In this document: one piece after another, positions 33,590-43,478 of the stretch
How the letters are laid out: every line of letters starts with the position of its first letter
How positions within the stretch are numbered: position 1 is the stretch's first letter
Assembly: GCA_949299535.1 (NCBI GenBank)
Contig: CASGAQ010000006.1
Coordinates: 1 to 64,000 of the forward strand
DNA: 64,000 nt
Reading direction: 5' to 3'
Origin: an uncultured Eubacteriales bacterium
GTDB lineage: Bacteria > Bacillota > Clostridia > Oscillospirales > CAG-272
Notes under the pieces: model-generated
Databases searched by the model: none
Told to the model about the DNA's origin: nothing
Seen by the model: the letters and a program-made list of their open reading frames with translations, nothing else
Translations under genes and position numbers: made by a program

Positions 33590-35253
33590 GATTTGAAACT
33601 TCCTTTCAATTCAACTACTCTGTTAAATCTGTTCTGGTATTTACTGTCAACAGAGAAATATCCAATACGAACAAACTGGAATTTGTCACCGGGCTTGGCA
33701 TCTTTGAGCGCCGATTCAACTTTGGCGCCTTTTATTTCAACAGCAGAATTAGGATCGATATAATCAGCATATGTTTTTCCTTCAGGAATATCTGCAACAT
33801 TTTCAAGTGTAAACATATTGTCGTAAAGCATTACAGATGTATCGAGCGCATTTGCGGCGGAAAGCCAATGTATCGTTCCTTTTATCTTTCTGCCGTCTGT
33901 CGGGTTTCCGTTTCCGGATTCAAGGTCGACAGTACAGTGTATCTCTTTAACAGAACCGTCTTCATTGAAATCCGCATTTATGCATTTTGCAATATATGAA
34001 CCCATCAGACGGACTTCTCCGCCTATCTTCATGCGGAAAAATTTCGGAGGCGGATCTTTGGCAAAATCGTCTGCATCAATATAAAGCTCTTTGGTAAACG
34101 GAACTTCACGAGTCCCCGCTTCAGGATCATTTGGATTATTAGGCAAAGAGAAATATTCTGTTTTATCTTCGGGATAGTTATCGATAATGACTTTGATAGG
34201 CCTGAGAACACATATTCTGCGCGGAGCATTGGCATTAAGTTCATCTCTTATACAGCTTTCCAAAAGGCGGATATCGACAAGGCTGTTAGATTTAGAAACA
34301 CCTATTCTTCCTATAAAATCCAAAATAGAAGCGGCTGTATATCCTCTTCTGCGAAGTCCGCAGAGAGTAGGCATACGGGGATCGTCCCAACCGTCTACCA
34401 CGCCGTTCTCTACAAGCGCGCGGAGATGCCTTTTTGACATAACGGTATGAGTAAGATTAAGTCTTGCAAACTCTATCTGACGCGGAGGACACGGATTATA
34501 GTCAATATCTACGTTTTCTATTACCCAGTTGTAAAGCGGACGATGTATTTCATATTCAAGAGAGCAAAGCGAATGCGTAATGCCTTCAAGCGCATCTTGA
34601 ATCGGGTGAGCAAAATCATACATCGGAAAAATGCACCATTTTGTTCCCTGTCTATGATGCTCTACATATTTTATACGGTAGATTACGGGGTCGCGCATAC
34701 AGAAGTTTCCGGAAGCCAAGTCTATCTTTGCACGCAAGGTATATTTTCCCTCGGGAAATTCTCCGTTTTTCATTCTCTCGAACAAATCAAGACTTTCTTC
34801 GATAGGTCTGTCACGGTAAGGAGAAACAGCAGGATGAGTAAGATCGCCCGCATATTTCGGATCGCGGAACTCCTCGGGAGTCAACTCACAAACATATGCA
34901 AGTCCTTTTTTTATAAGACCGACAGCGAGTTCATAGTCTTTTTCAAAATAATCCGAGCCGTAAAAGAAACGGTCCTCCCAATCAAATCCGAGCCATTTTA
35001 TATCTTCTTTTATAGCGTCTACAAACTCGGTATCTTCTTTGGCAGGGTTAGTATCGTCCATACGAAGATTGCATTTTCCGCCGTATTTGCGTGCAGTACC
35101 AAAATCTATTATCATGGCTTTGCAGTGACCTATATGAAGATAACCGTTAGGTTCGGGAGGAAAACGAGTGTGTATCTCGTCGGCTTTTATCTTTCCCTCT
35201 CTTATATCTTCATCTATTAAATCATATAAAAAATTATTTGAAACCTCGCTCAT
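33586..35253 (-). CDS. glnS: Glutaminyl-tRNA synthetase
   Basis: A class I aminoacyl-tRNA synthetase of 555 residues that charges tRNA-Gln. The HIGH motif appears as PPEPNGYLHIGHCKA (about 31-45), the KMSKS motif as VMSKRHL, and the beta-barrel anticodon-binding domains fill the last 200 residues. I start at ATG 35253, 11 nt after GGAG; a TTG at 35259 is the alternative. It lies between gltX and the LUD gene. Confidence 0.95.
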   Translation of the reverse strand: MSEVSNNFLYDLIDEDIREGKIKADEIHTRFPPEPNGYLHIGHCKAMIIDFGTARKYGGKCNLRMDDTNPAKEDTEFVDAIKEDIKWLGFDWEDRFFYGSDYFEKDYELAVGLIKKGLAYVCELTPEEFRDPKYAGDLTHPAVSPYRDRPIEESLDLFERMKNGEFPEGKYTLRAKIDLASGNFCMRDPVIYRIKYVEHHRQGTKWCIFPMYDFAHPIQDALEGITHSLCSLEYEIHRPLYNWVIENVDIDYNPCPPRQIEFARLNLTHTVMSKRHLRALVENGVVDGWDDPRMPTLCGLRRRGYTAASILDFIGRIGVSKSNSLVDIRLLESCIRDELNANAPRRICVLRPIKVIIDNYPEDKTEYFSLPNNPNDPEAGTREVPFTKELYIDADDFAKDPPPKFFRMKIGGEVRLMGSYIAKCINADFNEDGSVKEIHCTVDLESGNGNPTDGRKIKGTIHWLSAANALDTSVMLYDNMFTLENVADIPEGKTYADYIDPNSAVEIKGAKVESALKDAKPGDKFQFVRIGYFSVDSKYQNRFNRVVELKGSFKS

Positions 35254-35278
35254 TATCAAATATACTCCTTTCCCAACA

Positions 35279-36964
35279 TCAAAGTGATCTTATTGCTTTT
35301 TCGATTCTCGCGCGTGTCCTCTGTTCTCCGAGAATCTGCATAACGGTGTAAAGATCGGGGGCGTTCTGTTTGCCCGTTACCGCAACGCGTATAAAAGAAC
35401 TTATGTCCGCGACATTTCCCTTAAAAGATTCCGGCGAGGCTTTGTATGCTTTCATATCCGAAGCAAAACCCATATCATCGGCTATCTTTTTGATCTTGTC
35501 AAACCAAACGTTCATTTCGTCGGAATAATCATAAGTTTCAAGGAAAGCGGTCAATGTTTTTACTATATCTTCCTTATCGAATCCATTTGTATATTCATCT
35601 TCCATGGCAAAAAATCTGTCATAGAAAAATCCCATATAAGGTTTTACATCAGCCCATGTAGCGATGTCTTTTCTCGGCTTCTTTCCGCCTCTGCCGATGG
35701 AGAGAATCTTTTTTGCGTAATCTGCGTCAGCGATAAGTTCGGCAGCAAAATCTTCGTCAAATTTTCTCGCCCAGCATGTGACTTTTTCGTAAACTTCGTC
35801 TGCGCTCATGCGGGAAACGATATTCTTGGAAACATCATTGAGCTTATTGAAATCGAAAAGACAGCCTGAAACAGACATTTTCTTGATGTTGAAAGGAAAA
35901 TCCGTATAAAGTTTGTCCGGATTCTGCGCGTGCCATTCCTCGTAATTGGAATTTAAAAGAGTCATAACATATTCGCAGACAGCCTCAGGCGAATAACCCA
36001 TTTTCGTATAGTCGTCCATGTTTGCGCCCATATCACGCTTTGAAAGTTTCTTTTTGTTTCCGTTTTCATCAAGACGCATTATCTGAGCTATATGCATATA
36101 TTTGGGAAGTTTGAATCCGAGATAAGAGAAAAGCTGAACGTGTTTAGCAAGACTGGGAAGCCACTCCTCGCCGCGTATAACGTGCGTCGTTCCCATGAGG
36201 TGATCATCTACCGCATGAGCAAAATGATACGTCGGTATACCATCTGATTTGAGAAGAACAAAATCTTCGTCGTTTTCAGGAATTTCCATATTACCTTTTA
36301 CGAGATCTGTAAATCTAAATTTCTTTTCGGGATCGCCGTTTGCAAGTATACGAACTACGAAAGGATGTCCGGATTCAAGATGTTCCTTGACTTCTTCTAT
36401 CGTAAAGTTTCTTCTTGCCAACATCTCTTCTTTGCGTTTTTCGGCCTCTTCCTGCCAATTCGTGTTTTTAACCGCTTCTTTTTTATTTATCTGCTGGAGT
36501 TCGTCAAGTTCTTCTTCCGTGGTAAAGCACGGATAAGCTTTTCCCTCTCTTACAAGTTGCTTTGCATATACCTGATATATCGGGCCTCGCATGCTCTGCT
36601 TATAGGGACCATATGCTCCGCGGTCTGAAATATTGCCGTTTTCGTCAAGAACGGCGCCCTCGTCGAAATTGATACCATATGTGGAAAGAGTGCGTATAAG
36701 ACCTTGTGCAGCTCCTTCCACCTCGCGTTTGGCATCCGTATCTTCAATACGCAGATAAAAAACGCCGCCGGATTGGTGTGCAAGACGTTCGGCGACCATC
36801 GACGGAAACAATCCGCCGAAATGAACGAATCCGGTAGGACTGGGAGCAAAGCGCGTAACTTTTGCTCCTTCCGGAAGCGTTCTCGGAGGATATTTTTTTT
36901 CGATATCCTCCGGAACTTCGGTTATATTCGGAAAAAGAATGTCGGCAAGATAATTAAAATCCAT
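35279..36964 (-). CDS. gltX: Glutamyl-tRNA synthetase
   Basis: A class I synthetase of 561 residues, longer than the typical 480-500. The HIGH-type motif is RFAPSPTGFVHFGGL and the KMSKS-type motif is KKKLSKRDMGAN. The extra length includes a Lys/Glu-rich insertion near residues 155-200. Having gltX and glnS adjacent implies direct charging of both tRNAs. GGAGGA lies before the ATG. Confidence 0.93.
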   Translation of the reverse strand: MDFNYLADILFPNITEVPEDIEKKYPPRTLPEGAKVTRFAPSPTGFVHFGGLFPSMVAERLAHQSGGVFYLRIEDTDAKREVEGAAQGLIRTLSTYGINFDEGAVLDENGNISDRGAYGPYKQSMRGPIYQVYAKQLVREGKAYPCFTTEEELDELQQINKKEAVKNTNWQEEAEKRKEEMLARRNFTIEEVKEHLESGHPFVVRILANGDPEKKFRFTDLVKGNMEIPENDEDFVLLKSDGIPTYHFAHAVDDHLMGTTHVIRGEEWLPSLAKHVQLFSYLGFKLPKYMHIAQIMRLDENGNKKKLSKRDMGANMDDYTKMGYSPEAVCEYVMTLLNSNYEEWHAQNPDKLYTDFPFNIKKMSVSGCLFDFNKLNDVSKNIVSRMSADEVYEKVTCWARKFDEDFAAELIADADYAKKILSIGRGGKKPRKDIATWADVKPYMGFFYDRFFAMEDEYTNGFDKEDIVKTLTAFLETYDYSDEMNVWFDKIKKIADDMGFASDMKAYKASPESFKGNVADISSFIRVAVTGKQNAPDLYTVMQILGEQRTRARIEKAIRSL

Positions 36965-36990
36965 AATTTATATTCCTCCAAAAGTTAAAA

Positions 36991-37578
36991 TCAAAATCTT
37001 TTTGTTGGACCGTGCCCCGGATATATGGTTTTGCCGGCAAGCTGCGGAACAAGATTTTTCAGCGTATCCATCATTTTATCGTTGTCGGAACCGTAAAGAT
37101 CTGTTCTTCCGTATCCCTCGGCAAATATCGTATCTCCCGTGAAAACAGCGTCGTCACAGAAATAGCATACGCAGCCGGAAGTATGGCCTGGCGTATGTAC
37201 GGTCTTGAAAGAAATATTTCCGACGGTTATGATATCTCCGCCGCTTATGCAAACAGGCTTGACCTTTGAAACGGTGGGTACGCCTTCAAAAAACACAGAA
37301 GCGTTTTTGGTTCCGTCGTAAAGAAGTTCTTCATCGTTTTCATGAATATATACGGGAACATCATACACCGAAATGAAAGCATCGACAGCGCTGATATGGT
37401 CAAAATGTCCGTGTGTGAGCAAAACACATTCAGGTTTGATTCCAAGCGCAACTACGCTTGAAACAACATCAAAAGAAGCGGGGTCGATAACCGCACATAC
37501 CGAATTTTCTTCGTCAGAAACGATATAACACTTTTCACCGTATTTGCGGTCTACAACAGTTCTTATTTTCATAATCAT
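36991..37578 (-). CDS. Metallo-beta-lactamase-fold hydrolase (glyoxalase II-like)
   Basis: A 195-residue protein with the zinc-binding THGHFDHI motif, HTPGHTSGC, VFTGDTIFAEG and the final YPGHGPT. It is short for glyoxalase II (about 250), like other small MBL hydrolases, and may act on thioesters. I choose the ATG at 37578 because AAGGA is about 5 nt away; the ATG at 37572 is also possible. Confidence 0.85.
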   Translation of the reverse strand: MIMKIRTVVDRKYGEKCYIVSDEENSVCAVIDPASFDVVSSVVALGIKPECVLLTHGHFDHISAVDAFISVYDVPVYIHENDEELLYDGTKNASVFFEGVPTVSKVKPVCISGGDIITVGNISFKTVHTPGHTSGCVCYFCDDAVFTGDTIFAEGYGRTDLYGSDNDKMMDTLKNLVPQLAGKTIYPGHGPTKRF

Positions 37579-37760
37579 ACGGGTCCTTTGCATTTTTATA
37601 AATAAAAATAACATTTTTTATTTTTTTGCAAATTATTATATCACACAAAATATCCGCTGTCTATCTCTAATCCATAAAAATGTTTATTTTTTGTAGATTT
37701 TTTTTAATATTGGTGGTAAAATAATAAACATGAATCTAATCTATTTTTCGGCGGTATATA

Positions 37761-38519
37761 ATGAAAAAGATAAATATCCTCGGAATCCCATTTGATAACA
37801 TCGGCAAAGACGAAGCTCCTCTCATAGCATTATCTTCTGTGGAAAAAAAGGCGCAGACACTCTTAGTCACGCCTAACGCGGAGATCGTTCAGTGCTGTAC
37901 GGAAGATGAGATCGTAAAGACGGCGGTCTGTTCTGCCGATATCATTTTGCCCGACGGAGAGGGCGTGATCATAGCATCGAAAAAGCTCGGAACTCCGTTA
38001 AAAGAAAAAGTTGCAGGTGTAGAATTCGGCATTGAATGTGCAAGACTCGCCGCAGAGAAAGGATATTCCCTGTTTCTTCTCGGAGGCAAGTCAGGCGTCG
38101 CTCAAAAAGCAGGAGAAGAGTTGAAAAAGCGCTTTCCTTCACTTAATATAGCAGGCGCTCACGACGGCTACTTCGACAAAAACGGCGAGAAAAACGAAAA
38201 AGTCATTTCCGAAATAAATTCAAGCGAAGCTGACATATTATACGTCTGTCTTGGCGCTCCGGCTCAGGAAAAATGGGCTTATGCCAATAAAAATAAGTTA
38301 AAACCCAAACTCATCTGCTGTCTTGGAGGAAGCCTTGATATATATGCCGGAAATGCAAAGAGAGCGCCCGGAATATTTATAAAATTAAAACTTGAATGGT
38401 TCTGGCGTCTTTTAAGAGAACCGTATCGTCTGCCGCGCATGATGAGATTGCCTAAATTTTTTCGAACAGTAAAAAAATACAAAAAGTCACAGAAAAGAGG
38501 TATAAAAAATGAAAGTTGA
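37761..38519 (+). CDS. tagA: WecG/TagA-family glycosyltransferase
   Basis: A 252-residue transferase that adds N-acetylmannosamine or a similar sugar to a lipid-linked intermediate at the inner face of the membrane. Family motifs are VTPNAEIVQCC, LPDGEGVIIASKKLG, FLLGGKSGVAQKAG, YVCLGAPAQEKWA and the C-terminal WFWRLLREPYRLPRM. No other teichoic acid gene is nearby, so the exact polymer is unknown. The end overlaps thyX by 11 nt. Confidence 0.85.
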   Translation: MKKINILGIPFDNIGKDEAPLIALSSVEKKAQTLLVTPNAEIVQCCTEDEIVKTAVCSADIILPDGEGVIIASKKLGTPLKEKVAGVEFGIECARLAAEKGYSLFLLGGKSGVAQKAGEELKKRFPSLNIAGAHDGYFDKNGEKNEKVISEINSSEADILYVCLGAPAQEKWAYANKNKLKPKLICCLGGSLDIYAGNAKRAPGIFIKLKLEWFWRLLREPYRLPRMMRLPKFFRTVKKYKKSQKRGIKNES

Positions 38520-39279
38520 ACTTCTCGCATACACCCCCGACGCAGATAAAATAGTTGCCGCTGCCGCAAAGCTTTGCTATGCAAAAAGCGATATAGATAC
38601 TCTTTTAGACGGTCTTACACCCGAAAAAACCGAAAATTTTCTCGATATGCTGACTTCTCTGGGACATCAAAGTCCCGTGGAACACGCAAGTTTCACTTTC
38701 GGTATCGAAGGCGTATCGCGTGCGCTTTTGGCACAACTTACGCGCCACCGTATCGCCTCATTTTCGGTCCAAAGTCAGCGCTATGTTTCAAAGTGCAACT
38801 TTGAATATATAACTCCTCCCGAAATAGAAGCTATACCTGAGGCAAAGGCGGAATTTATCGCCGCAATGGAAGAAGACGCCAAGCATTATCAAAAATTGCA
38901 GGAGATCCTTAAAAACTCACATAAAAGTCGTCTTATATCGGAAGGAAAGAGCGAAAAAGAAGCGGACAAGGCTGCTGAAAAAGCTGCAAACGAAGACGCA
39001 CGTTTCGTTCTCCCCAATGCCTGCGACACAAGAATAATAATGACAATGAACGTTCGTTCGCTATATAATTTCTTTACGCTGAGATGCTGTAACAGGGCAC
39101 AATGGGAAATACGTGAACTTGCAACTCAGATGCTCATGCTGGTTCGCCAAGCAGCACCTATCCTTTTCAAAAACGCGGGACCGTCATGCGTTCGCGGTAA
39201 ATGCACAGAAGGCGCCATGACGTGCGGAAAAATGATTGAAGTAAGAGAAAAATTCTCTAAAAAAGCGAATGAAATATAA
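38509..39279 (+). CDS. thyX: Flavin-dependent thymidylate synthase
   Basis: A 256-residue FAD enzyme that makes dTMP from dUMP. The ThyX signature RHRIASFSVQSQRYV (residues 79-93) is intact, with the preceding GHQSPVEHASFTF. The length is at the long end of the family because of a Lys/Glu-rich helix near 130-160. AGAGGT lies before the start inside tagA. It ends at a terminator. Confidence 0.94.
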   Translation: MKVELLAYTPDADKIVAAAAKLCYAKSDIDTLLDGLTPEKTENFLDMLTSLGHQSPVEHASFTFGIEGVSRALLAQLTRHRIASFSVQSQRYVSKCNFEYITPPEIEAIPEAKAEFIAAMEEDAKHYQKLQEILKNSHKSRLISEGKSEKEADKAAEKAANEDARFVLPNACDTRIIMTMNVRSLYNFFTLRCCNRAQWEIRELATQMLMLVRQAAPILFKNAGPSCVRGKCTEGAMTCGKMIEVREKFSKKANEI

Positions 39280-39289
39280 TTACATATGC

Positions 39290-39328
39290 AACGTCCGAAC
39301 TTTATAAAAAGTCTTCGGACGTTTTGTA
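39290..39328 (+). terminator. Terminator of tagA-thyX
   Basis: AACGTCCGAA (39290-39299) pairs with TTCGGACGTT (39314-39323), followed by TTGT. Confidence 0.65.
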
Positions 39329-39414
39329 ACAAGCGTGAAAATGCAGATAACGGTATTTGAGCTTTTCCGTAAAACAAAAATATCCGCTTTTATTAAAAAA
39401 GTCGCGCTTTATGG

Positions 39415-39443
39415 TTTACTTTTCACACAACATATTGTATAAT
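39415..39443 (+). promoter_or_regulatory. Putative promoter of the PfkB-like/ruvX genes
   Basis: TTTACT (39415-39420), a 17-bp spacer and TATAAT (39438-39443). Confidence 0.5.
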
Positions 39444-39515
39444 GTTTGATATTAGCTTATAAATTTTATATCAAAATATCAAAATTTATATATTTTTCGG
39501 AAGGCGGTAGAAAAA

Positions 39516-40667
39516 ATGAAAAAAAAACTTCTCGTACTTGGCGAAAGTTATATGAATCTGCAAATGAAAACAAATCCTCAACAAAAAGAGGTAAAAACAA
39601 CATACGGCTCACATTACAGTTTTCGTCCTTACGGAGCAGGAGCCGCAACGGCTATTTCAGCCGCAAAGCTCGCGGGAAATTGCGTTTTCTGCACGAAAAT
39701 AGGCAATGACACAAACGGCGAGCGTTTGAAAAAATATTACAAATCATGCGGTATGGATATGTCTTTCGTTTCCACCGTAAAAAAAGCTCAGACCGGAATG
39801 AGCGTCACACTTTACAATGATATAACAAGCGGGCATACATATATAACAAAAGGAGCTAACCTTTCTTTCACAAAAAGCGATATAGACGATGCGTTCTCCT
39901 CTTATCCGGATATGTTTATAATACCGCAGGACAACCTTCTTTCTGAAGAAGCGGATATCCCGAAAGTCGTAGTTTCCGAGGATAAAGCGGACTTAGGCGA
40001 AGCTCCTACGGAAATGATAGACATTTCCGCGTTGAATGCCGAATTCGGAGAAACATCGGAAGAAAAGGATTTTTCCGATACGATAGTTTTCTCGGGCACC
40101 TATGTCTCGAAAGTTGCTGAGAAAAAAATCGCCGCAAACAATTCAGACGATATAGCAGAAAATCTTGCTTTATACGCGGCAAAAGTTGCCTCTGAAAAGA
40201 ATGTGGACATGCTCCTTCATTATAATAAGTACACATCAAAACTCCCCCTTGAAAAGATAGATGGTATAAAAATACTGGTAATATCAGATGAGATGCTCTA
40301 TGAAGTTTCCGGAATATATCCCAACAGCATAGATAAAACTCTCCGCGCAATAATACCTTTCTCATCAAAAATAAAATCAAAATACTATATAGTTCAGCAA
40401 GGTAACGATTCCGTTTTTATTTACGACGGTAAGTACTATGATATCGTAACGCTTCCGGCTCCGCTCAAATCAAAGGCCCATCAGGAAAGTCCGCGTATGC
40501 ACGGAACTTTCATCGGCGCTCTCGCTTCGCGTTTTCTCGAAACCAGAGATATAATAGACGCAAGCAAATTTGCTTGTGTTGCAAGTATACTTACGCGCTC
40601 AAAATTCGGCTGCCTTGACCACATTCCGTCTCAAAGAGAGATAGAAGAATTTACTGCGGAGCAATAA
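39516..40667 (+). CDS. PfkB-fold protein lacking the catalytic Asp
   Basis: A 383-residue ribokinase-like protein. The N-terminal half keeps the PfkB pattern: LLVLGESYMNLQ, RPYGAGAATAISAAKLAG (37-54) and TKIGNDTNGERLKKYY. Near residue 330 the usual DTTGAGDxFxGAL reads ESPRMHGTFIGAL, so the anion-hole glycines and the catalytic base Asp are gone. An acidic insertion (about 150-200) interrupts the fold. It is probably a non-catalytic member. It ends 2 nt before ruvX, so the two are co-transcribed. Confidence 0.75.
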   Translation: MKKKLLVLGESYMNLQMKTNPQQKEVKTTYGSHYSFRPYGAGAATAISAAKLAGNCVFCTKIGNDTNGERLKKYYKSCGMDMSFVSTVKKAQTGMSVTLYNDITSGHTYITKGANLSFTKSDIDDAFSSYPDMFIIPQDNLLSEEADIPKVVVSEDKADLGEAPTEMIDISALNAEFGETSEEKDFSDTIVFSGTYVSKVAEKKIAANNSDDIAENLALYAAKVASEKNVDMLLHYNKYTSKLPLEKIDGIKILVISDEMLYEVSGIYPNSIDKTLRAIIPFSSKIKSKYYIVQQGNDSVFIYDGKYYDIVTLPAPLKSKAHQESPRMHGTFIGALASRFLETRDIIDASKFACVASILTRSKFGCLDHIPSQREIEEFTAEQ

Positions 40668-40669
40668 AC

Positions 40670-41107
40670 ATGGTGAAAAAAACTAAAAAACTGCTCGGTG
40701 TAGATTTCGGTATGGCGCGAACCGGACTCGCTTATTCGGACGATCTGGGCATCTTTGCCATAAGCATGGGAAACATAAAAAGCTATAATGTCGAAAAAGC
40801 CGCCGCCGAAGTAGCCGCCAAAGCCGTCGAGATAGGAGCCGAAACAATAATACTCGGCAAACCCGTCAATATGGACGGCTCCTCAGGAGAAAAAGTTTCA
40901 CAGGTAGAAGCGTTTGCCGCTCTTATATCTACACATACGAACATACCGATAGAATATTATGACGAACGTCTTTCAACGGTCTCGGCTCACCGCCTTCTTT
41001 GCGAAAGCGGTCTTAAAACAAAAAAACACAAAGACGTCGTAGATTCTCTTGCAGCTCAGATAATACTTCAAAGTTATATGGACTCCAAGAAAAATTCAAA
41101 TAAGTAA
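40670..41107 (+). CDS. ruvX: RuvX/YqgF-family nuclease
   Basis: A 145-residue RNase H-fold protein, in the normal length range. Motifs are LGVDFGMARTGLAYSD (first catalytic Asp), ILGKPVNMDGSSG, YYDERLSTVSAHRLL (Glu) and KDVVDSLAAQIILQ (Asp). Known roles are 16S rRNA 5'-end maturation and proposed Holliday junction cleavage. It starts 2 nt after the PfkB-like gene and is followed 34 nt later by glyQS. Confidence 0.9.
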   Translation: MVKKTKKLLGVDFGMARTGLAYSDDLGIFAISMGNIKSYNVEKAAAEVAAKAVEIGAETIILGKPVNMDGSSGEKVSQVEAFAALISTHTNIPIEYYDERLSTVSAHRLLCESGLKTKKHKDVVDSLAAQIILQSYMDSKKNSNK

Positions 41108-41141
41108 CATAAAATTTTAAACATAAAGGATACATTTATTT

Positions 41142-42545
41142 ATGAAACACGAAGAAAAAACAATGGAAAAGATAGTTGCGCTCTGCAAAAACCGCGGTTT
41201 TATTTTCCCCGGTTCCGAAATTTACGGCGGACTTGCAAATACATGGGACTACGGTCCTCTCGGCGTTGAGCTGAAGAACAACATAAAAAAAGCATGGTGG
41301 AAAAAATTCGTTCAGGAAAACAAGTATAACGTAGGTCTTGACGCCGCCATACTTATGAATCCTCAAACATGGGTGGCTTCCGGTCACCTTGCAGGCTTTT
41401 CCGACCCGCTTATGGACTGCCGCGAATGTCACGAACGTTTCCGTGCAGATAAACTCATAGAGGATTACTGTGCTGAAACAAAAACCGAACTTTCAAAGCC
41501 GATAGATGCTTTTACTCAGTCTGAAATGAAAGATTTTGTTGAAGAACACAATATCCCCTGCCCCACTTGCGGAAAGCATAACTTTACAGATATCCGTCAG
41601 TTTAATCTTATGTTCAAGACGTTCCAAGGCGTAACGGAAGACGCTAAAAACACTGTATATCTTCGCCCCGAAACAGCGCAAGGTATATTCACTAACTTTA
41701 CAAATGTTCAGCGTACCACAAGAAAAAAATTGCCCTTCGGTATCGGACAGATAGGTAAATCTTTCAGAAACGAGATAACTCCCGGCAACTTCATTTTCCG
41801 CGTACGTGAATTTGAGCAGATGGAACTTGAATTTTTCTGCAAACCCGGCACAGACCTTGAGTGGTTCTCTTATTGGCGCAGCTTCTGCCATAATTGGCTT
41901 CTTTCCATCGGTCTTAACGATGAGCACATCAGACTCCGCGACCATGATCCGGAAGAACTTTGCTTCTATTCCAAAGCGACTACTGACTTTGAATATCTCT
42001 TCCCGTTCGGTTGGGGCGAACTTTGGGGCATTGCAGACCGTACAGACTACGATCTTACACAGCACCAGAATACTTCCGGCAAGGATCTGACATACTTCGA
42101 TCCCGAGACAAACGAACACTATATCCCTTATGTAATCGAGCCCAGCCTTGGCGTAGAAAGAAGTCTTCTTGCCGTTCTCTGCGACGCATACGACGAAGAA
42201 GTTGTAGACGAAGCTAAGAACGATGTAAGAACCGTAATGCGTCTGCACCCTGCTTTGGCGCCTATCAAAGCCGCAGTTCTTCCTCTTTCCAAAAAATTGT
42301 CCGAAAAGGCTTCCGAAATATACGAAATGCTTGCAAAACATTTCCCTGTTGATTTTGACGATGCAGGTTCTATCGGAAAGAGATATCGCCGCGAAGACGA
42401 GATCGGTACGCCTTTCTGCATTACTTATGACTTTGATTCCGAAAATGACGGCTGCGTAACGGTTCGAGACCGTGACACAATGGAACAGGAACGTATAAAG
42501 ATAGAAGATCTTGTTTCTTATATCGAAGAAAAAATGGAATTTTAA
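41142..42545 (+). CDS. glyQS: Glycyl-tRNA synthetase (single-chain type)
   Basis: A class II synthetase of 467 residues, the alpha-2 dimer type rather than GlyQ/GlyS. Motif regions are [20 protein letters not shown] (start), [21 protein letters not shown] (motif 2, in part) and the C-terminal [19 protein letters not shown] of the anticodon domain. A zinc-binding insertion CRECHE...CPTC is present. AAGGA is 11 nt before the ATG. Codon choice looks like that of a well-expressed gene. Confidence 0.95.
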   Translation: MKHEEKTMEKIVALCKNRGFIFPGSEIYGGLANTWDYGPLGVELKNNIKKAWWKKFVQENKYNVGLDAAILMNPQTWVASGHLAGFSDPLMDCRECHERFRADKLIEDYCAETKTELSKPIDAFTQSEMKDFVEEHNIPCPTCGKHNFTDIRQFNLMFKTFQGVTEDAKNTVYLRPETAQGIFTNFTNVQRTTRKKLPFGIGQIGKSFRNEITPGNFIFRVREFEQMELEFFCKPGTDLEWFSYWRSFCHNWLLSIGLNDEHIRLRDHDPEELCFYSKATTDFEYLFPFGWGELWGIADRTDYDLTQHQNTSGKDLTYFDPETNEHYIPYVIEPSLGVERSLLAVLCDAYDEEVVDEAKNDVRTVMRLHPALAPIKAAVLPLSKKLSEKASEIYEMLAKHFPVDFDDAGSIGKRYRREDEIGTPFCITYDFDSENDGCVTVRDRDTMEQERIKIEDLVSYIEEKMEF

Positions 42546-42567
42546 TTCAAAAAATACATTTGCAATG

Positions 42568-42606
42568 AAAAAACTCCGAGCGCTATTTTAACGCTCGGAG
42601 TTTTTT
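42568..42606. terminator. Bidirectional terminator
   Basis: AAAAAACTCCGAGCG pairs perfectly over 15 bp with CGCTCGGAGTTTTTT around a 9-nt loop. It lies between the convergent glyQS and acetyltransferase genes. Confidence 0.9.
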
Positions 42607-42631
42607 CTGAAAGCAACATTATATTTCTCAA

Positions 42632-43252
42632 TCAAAAAAGTTCCGGATGTGCGGAAAGTCTGTCTTCGTCCGTAATTTGACGGGCAACTCTGCAAGGATT
42701 TCCATATGCAAGGCTGTTCGGAGGTATATCTTTTGTAACGACCGAGCCGGCACCTATAACGGAGCCTGCGCCGATAGTCACCCCTCCGCAAACAGTTACA
42801 TTTGCAGCTATCCAACAGTTGTCCTCTATTGTAATAGGAGCCGTATATTCCAAATTCGTATAATTCCCCGTTTTTTCGTTATAGAACGTATTTCTGTCCT
42901 GATAGCACAGCGGATGTATAGCCGTCATGAGAGAAACATTCGGACCGATAAAAACAGACTCGCCTATATTTACCTTTCCCTCGTCAAGAACAGTAAAGTT
43001 GAAATTAGCAAAACTGCCTTTGCCGATAGATATATTTGTGCCGAAATCAAAGTATATAGGGCCCTGAAGATAAACATTCTCCCCTCTGTCAGGCAACAAT
43101 TCGTCTAAGATCTCTTTTCTTTTATCGGTTTCTGTATCGAAAGTATCGTTATATAATTTGCACAGCCTGTGCGCTTTCGTACGTTCTTCAGGCATACCTT
43201 CCGTAAAAGGATCGTATATCTTTCCTGCGAACATTTTTTCGCGTTCGGTCAT
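42632..43252 (-). CDS. Sugar O-acetyltransferase (maltose acetyltransferase type)
   Basis: A 206-residue left-handed beta-helix enzyme. The N-terminal EKMFAGKIYDPFTEGMPEERTKAHRL matches the maltose acetyltransferase N-domain; hexapeptide repeats follow from about 65, including the catalytic His in MTAIHPL and the last coil VTIGAGSVIGAGSVVTKDIPPN. It uses acetyl-CoA on a sugar. GAGGAGAA lies before the ATG at 43252, which I prefer over an upstream codon. Confidence 0.9.
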   Translation of the reverse strand: MTEREKMFAGKIYDPFTEGMPEERTKAHRLCKLYNDTFDTETDKRKEILDELLPDRGENVYLQGPIYFDFGTNISIGKGSFANFNFTVLDEGKVNIGESVFIGPNVSLMTAIHPLCYQDRNTFYNEKTGNYTNLEYTAPITIEDNCWIAANVTVCGGVTIGAGSVIGAGSVVTKDIPPNSLAYGNPCRVARQITDEDRLSAHPELF

Positions 43253-43390
43253 ATTGTTCTCCTCTTTTTTAATCAATCATTCTATTTGTGTATCATTATA
43301 CACGCGAAAAACAAAAAAGTCAATATTGCCTGTATTTTAAAGAATCAGTCGGATATTTTATATCCATATGTGAATAATTTTATAAAAATC

Positions 43391-43419
43391 TTTACGCAAA
43401 CGATATTTTGTGATAAAAT
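43391..43419 (+). promoter_or_regulatory. Putative promoter of tex
   Basis: TTTACG (43391-43396), a 17-bp spacer and TAAAAT (43414-43419), 60 bp upstream of the start codon. Confidence 0.4.
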
Positions 43420-43478
43420 AGACATTGGAATTTTTCAAACCAACCTCATAAACACATTCACGGGAGAAAGATAAAATT

